From: Deltaproteobacteria bacterium
GTDB lineage: Bacteria; Desulfobacterota_B; Binatia; UBA9968
Reading direction: 5' to 3'
NCBI GenBank assembly: GCA_016193385.1
Contig: JACPSF010000036.1
Span: forward strand, 1-14,216
Length of the DNA stretch: 14,216 nt
Below, piece by piece: positions 14,151-14,216 of this stretch. The translations under genes and the position numbers were made by a program. The notes below the pieces were generated by a model, which saw only the letters and a list, made by a program, of their open reading frames with translations, searched no databases and had not been told where the DNA came from. Each line of letters opens with the position of its first letter. The stretch's first letter is position 1.

Positions 14151-14216
14151 TCACCGATACTTGCCGCTCCGGAGCAATGCTTTGATCTCGTCGTGATTGC
14201 CCAGGAACGACACGAA
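14151..14216 (-). CDS. C-terminal end of a minus-strand ORF, possibly RelE/ParE-like
   Basis: Twenty-one codons are visible before the TGA (14153-14151), running off the right edge: VSFLGNHDEIKALLRSGKYR. The pattern of a beta strand followed by G-x-HDE and a short basic helix is what RelE/ParE-superfamily toxins often end with. The fragment is too short to assign with confidence, and codon-level evidence is absent. It converges on the PLD operon. Confidence 0.3.
   Translation of the reverse strand, partial: FVSFLGNHDEIKALLRSGKYR

Noticed and set aside
14041..14193. Alternative plus-strand frame from the ATG at 14041 after AGGAGG
   Set aside because: The Shine-Dalgarno touches the ATG with no spacer, the translation is low-complexity and runs through the repeat end and antisense to the edge ORF.
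1..14216. CRISPR array, tRNA or rRNA genes, complete insertion sequence
   Set aside because: No regularly spaced direct repeats, no cloverleaf-like segments, no rRNA-like conserved blocks and no transposase ORF were seen.

Overview
The window looks like a chromosome segment from an uncultured, moderately GC-rich soil or groundwater bacterium. The mix of CaiB CoA-transferase, MaoC-like, luciferase-like oxidoreductase, NMT1-type binding protein and ThDP enzyme is often seen in deltaproteobacteria-like, Binatota, Rokubacteria and Methylomirabilota genomes. That assignment is inference from gene content; there is no rRNA, tRNA or marker gene here.

Layout. (1) Positions 3-2355, + strand: the C-terminal 431 residues of an APC-type permease with a soluble tail, then a secreted NMT1/SsuA-like substrate-binding protein with no ABC partners in view. 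(2) Positions 2377-7932, - strand: a tightly packed cluster reading leftwards. In transcription order it holds a broken ThDP-dependent decarboxylase/synthase-like gene, a small carboxymuconolactone decarboxylase (CMD)-fold protein, a CaiB/BaiF CoA-transferase, a MaoC-like hotdog protein and a luciferase-like flavin oxidoreductase, followed after about 130 bp by an EamA transporter. Stop/start overlaps (ATGA, GTGA) and a 3-nt gap indicate translational coupling. The set suggests catabolism of a small acid via CoA esters, but the substrate is unknown. Three members show losses: the ThDP-binding GDG..N segment is deleted with a frameshift, the MaoC-like protein lacks the expected Asp/His pair, and the CMD protein lacks the CxxC pair.

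(3) Positions 8263-9944, + strand, a mosaic accessory region: a complete GNAT acetyltransferase, a DUF4258-like plus YgiT-type zinc-finger toxin-antitoxin-like pair, and repeats. A roughly 130-bp sequence covering the last codons of the GNAT gene and its 3' flank occurs twice (8646-8777 and 9815-9944), bracketing the pair. There is also a more diverged second repeat pair and a REP-like palindromic element.

(4) Positions 10041-14004, + strand, a candidate defence pair: a 600-aa protein with a T-x-RARYF-x-F-x-PW motif that I link tentatively to DUF6361-type proteins, overlapping by 14 nt a 724-aa protein with two phospholipase D-type HxK..GSxN active-site halves and a long uncharacterised C-terminal region. 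A 43-codon ORF overlaps the end of the second gene (ATGA) and stops just at a GATCTGACCCC-type repeat end. I read it as a possible stump of a third operon gene. The right edge holds the last 21 codons of a minus-strand ORF, perhaps a RelE/ParE-like toxin.

The most interesting parts are the two-gene PLD system with its repeat-bounded flanks and the decaying catabolic cluster. No CRISPR array, tRNA, rRNA or complete insertion sequence was found.
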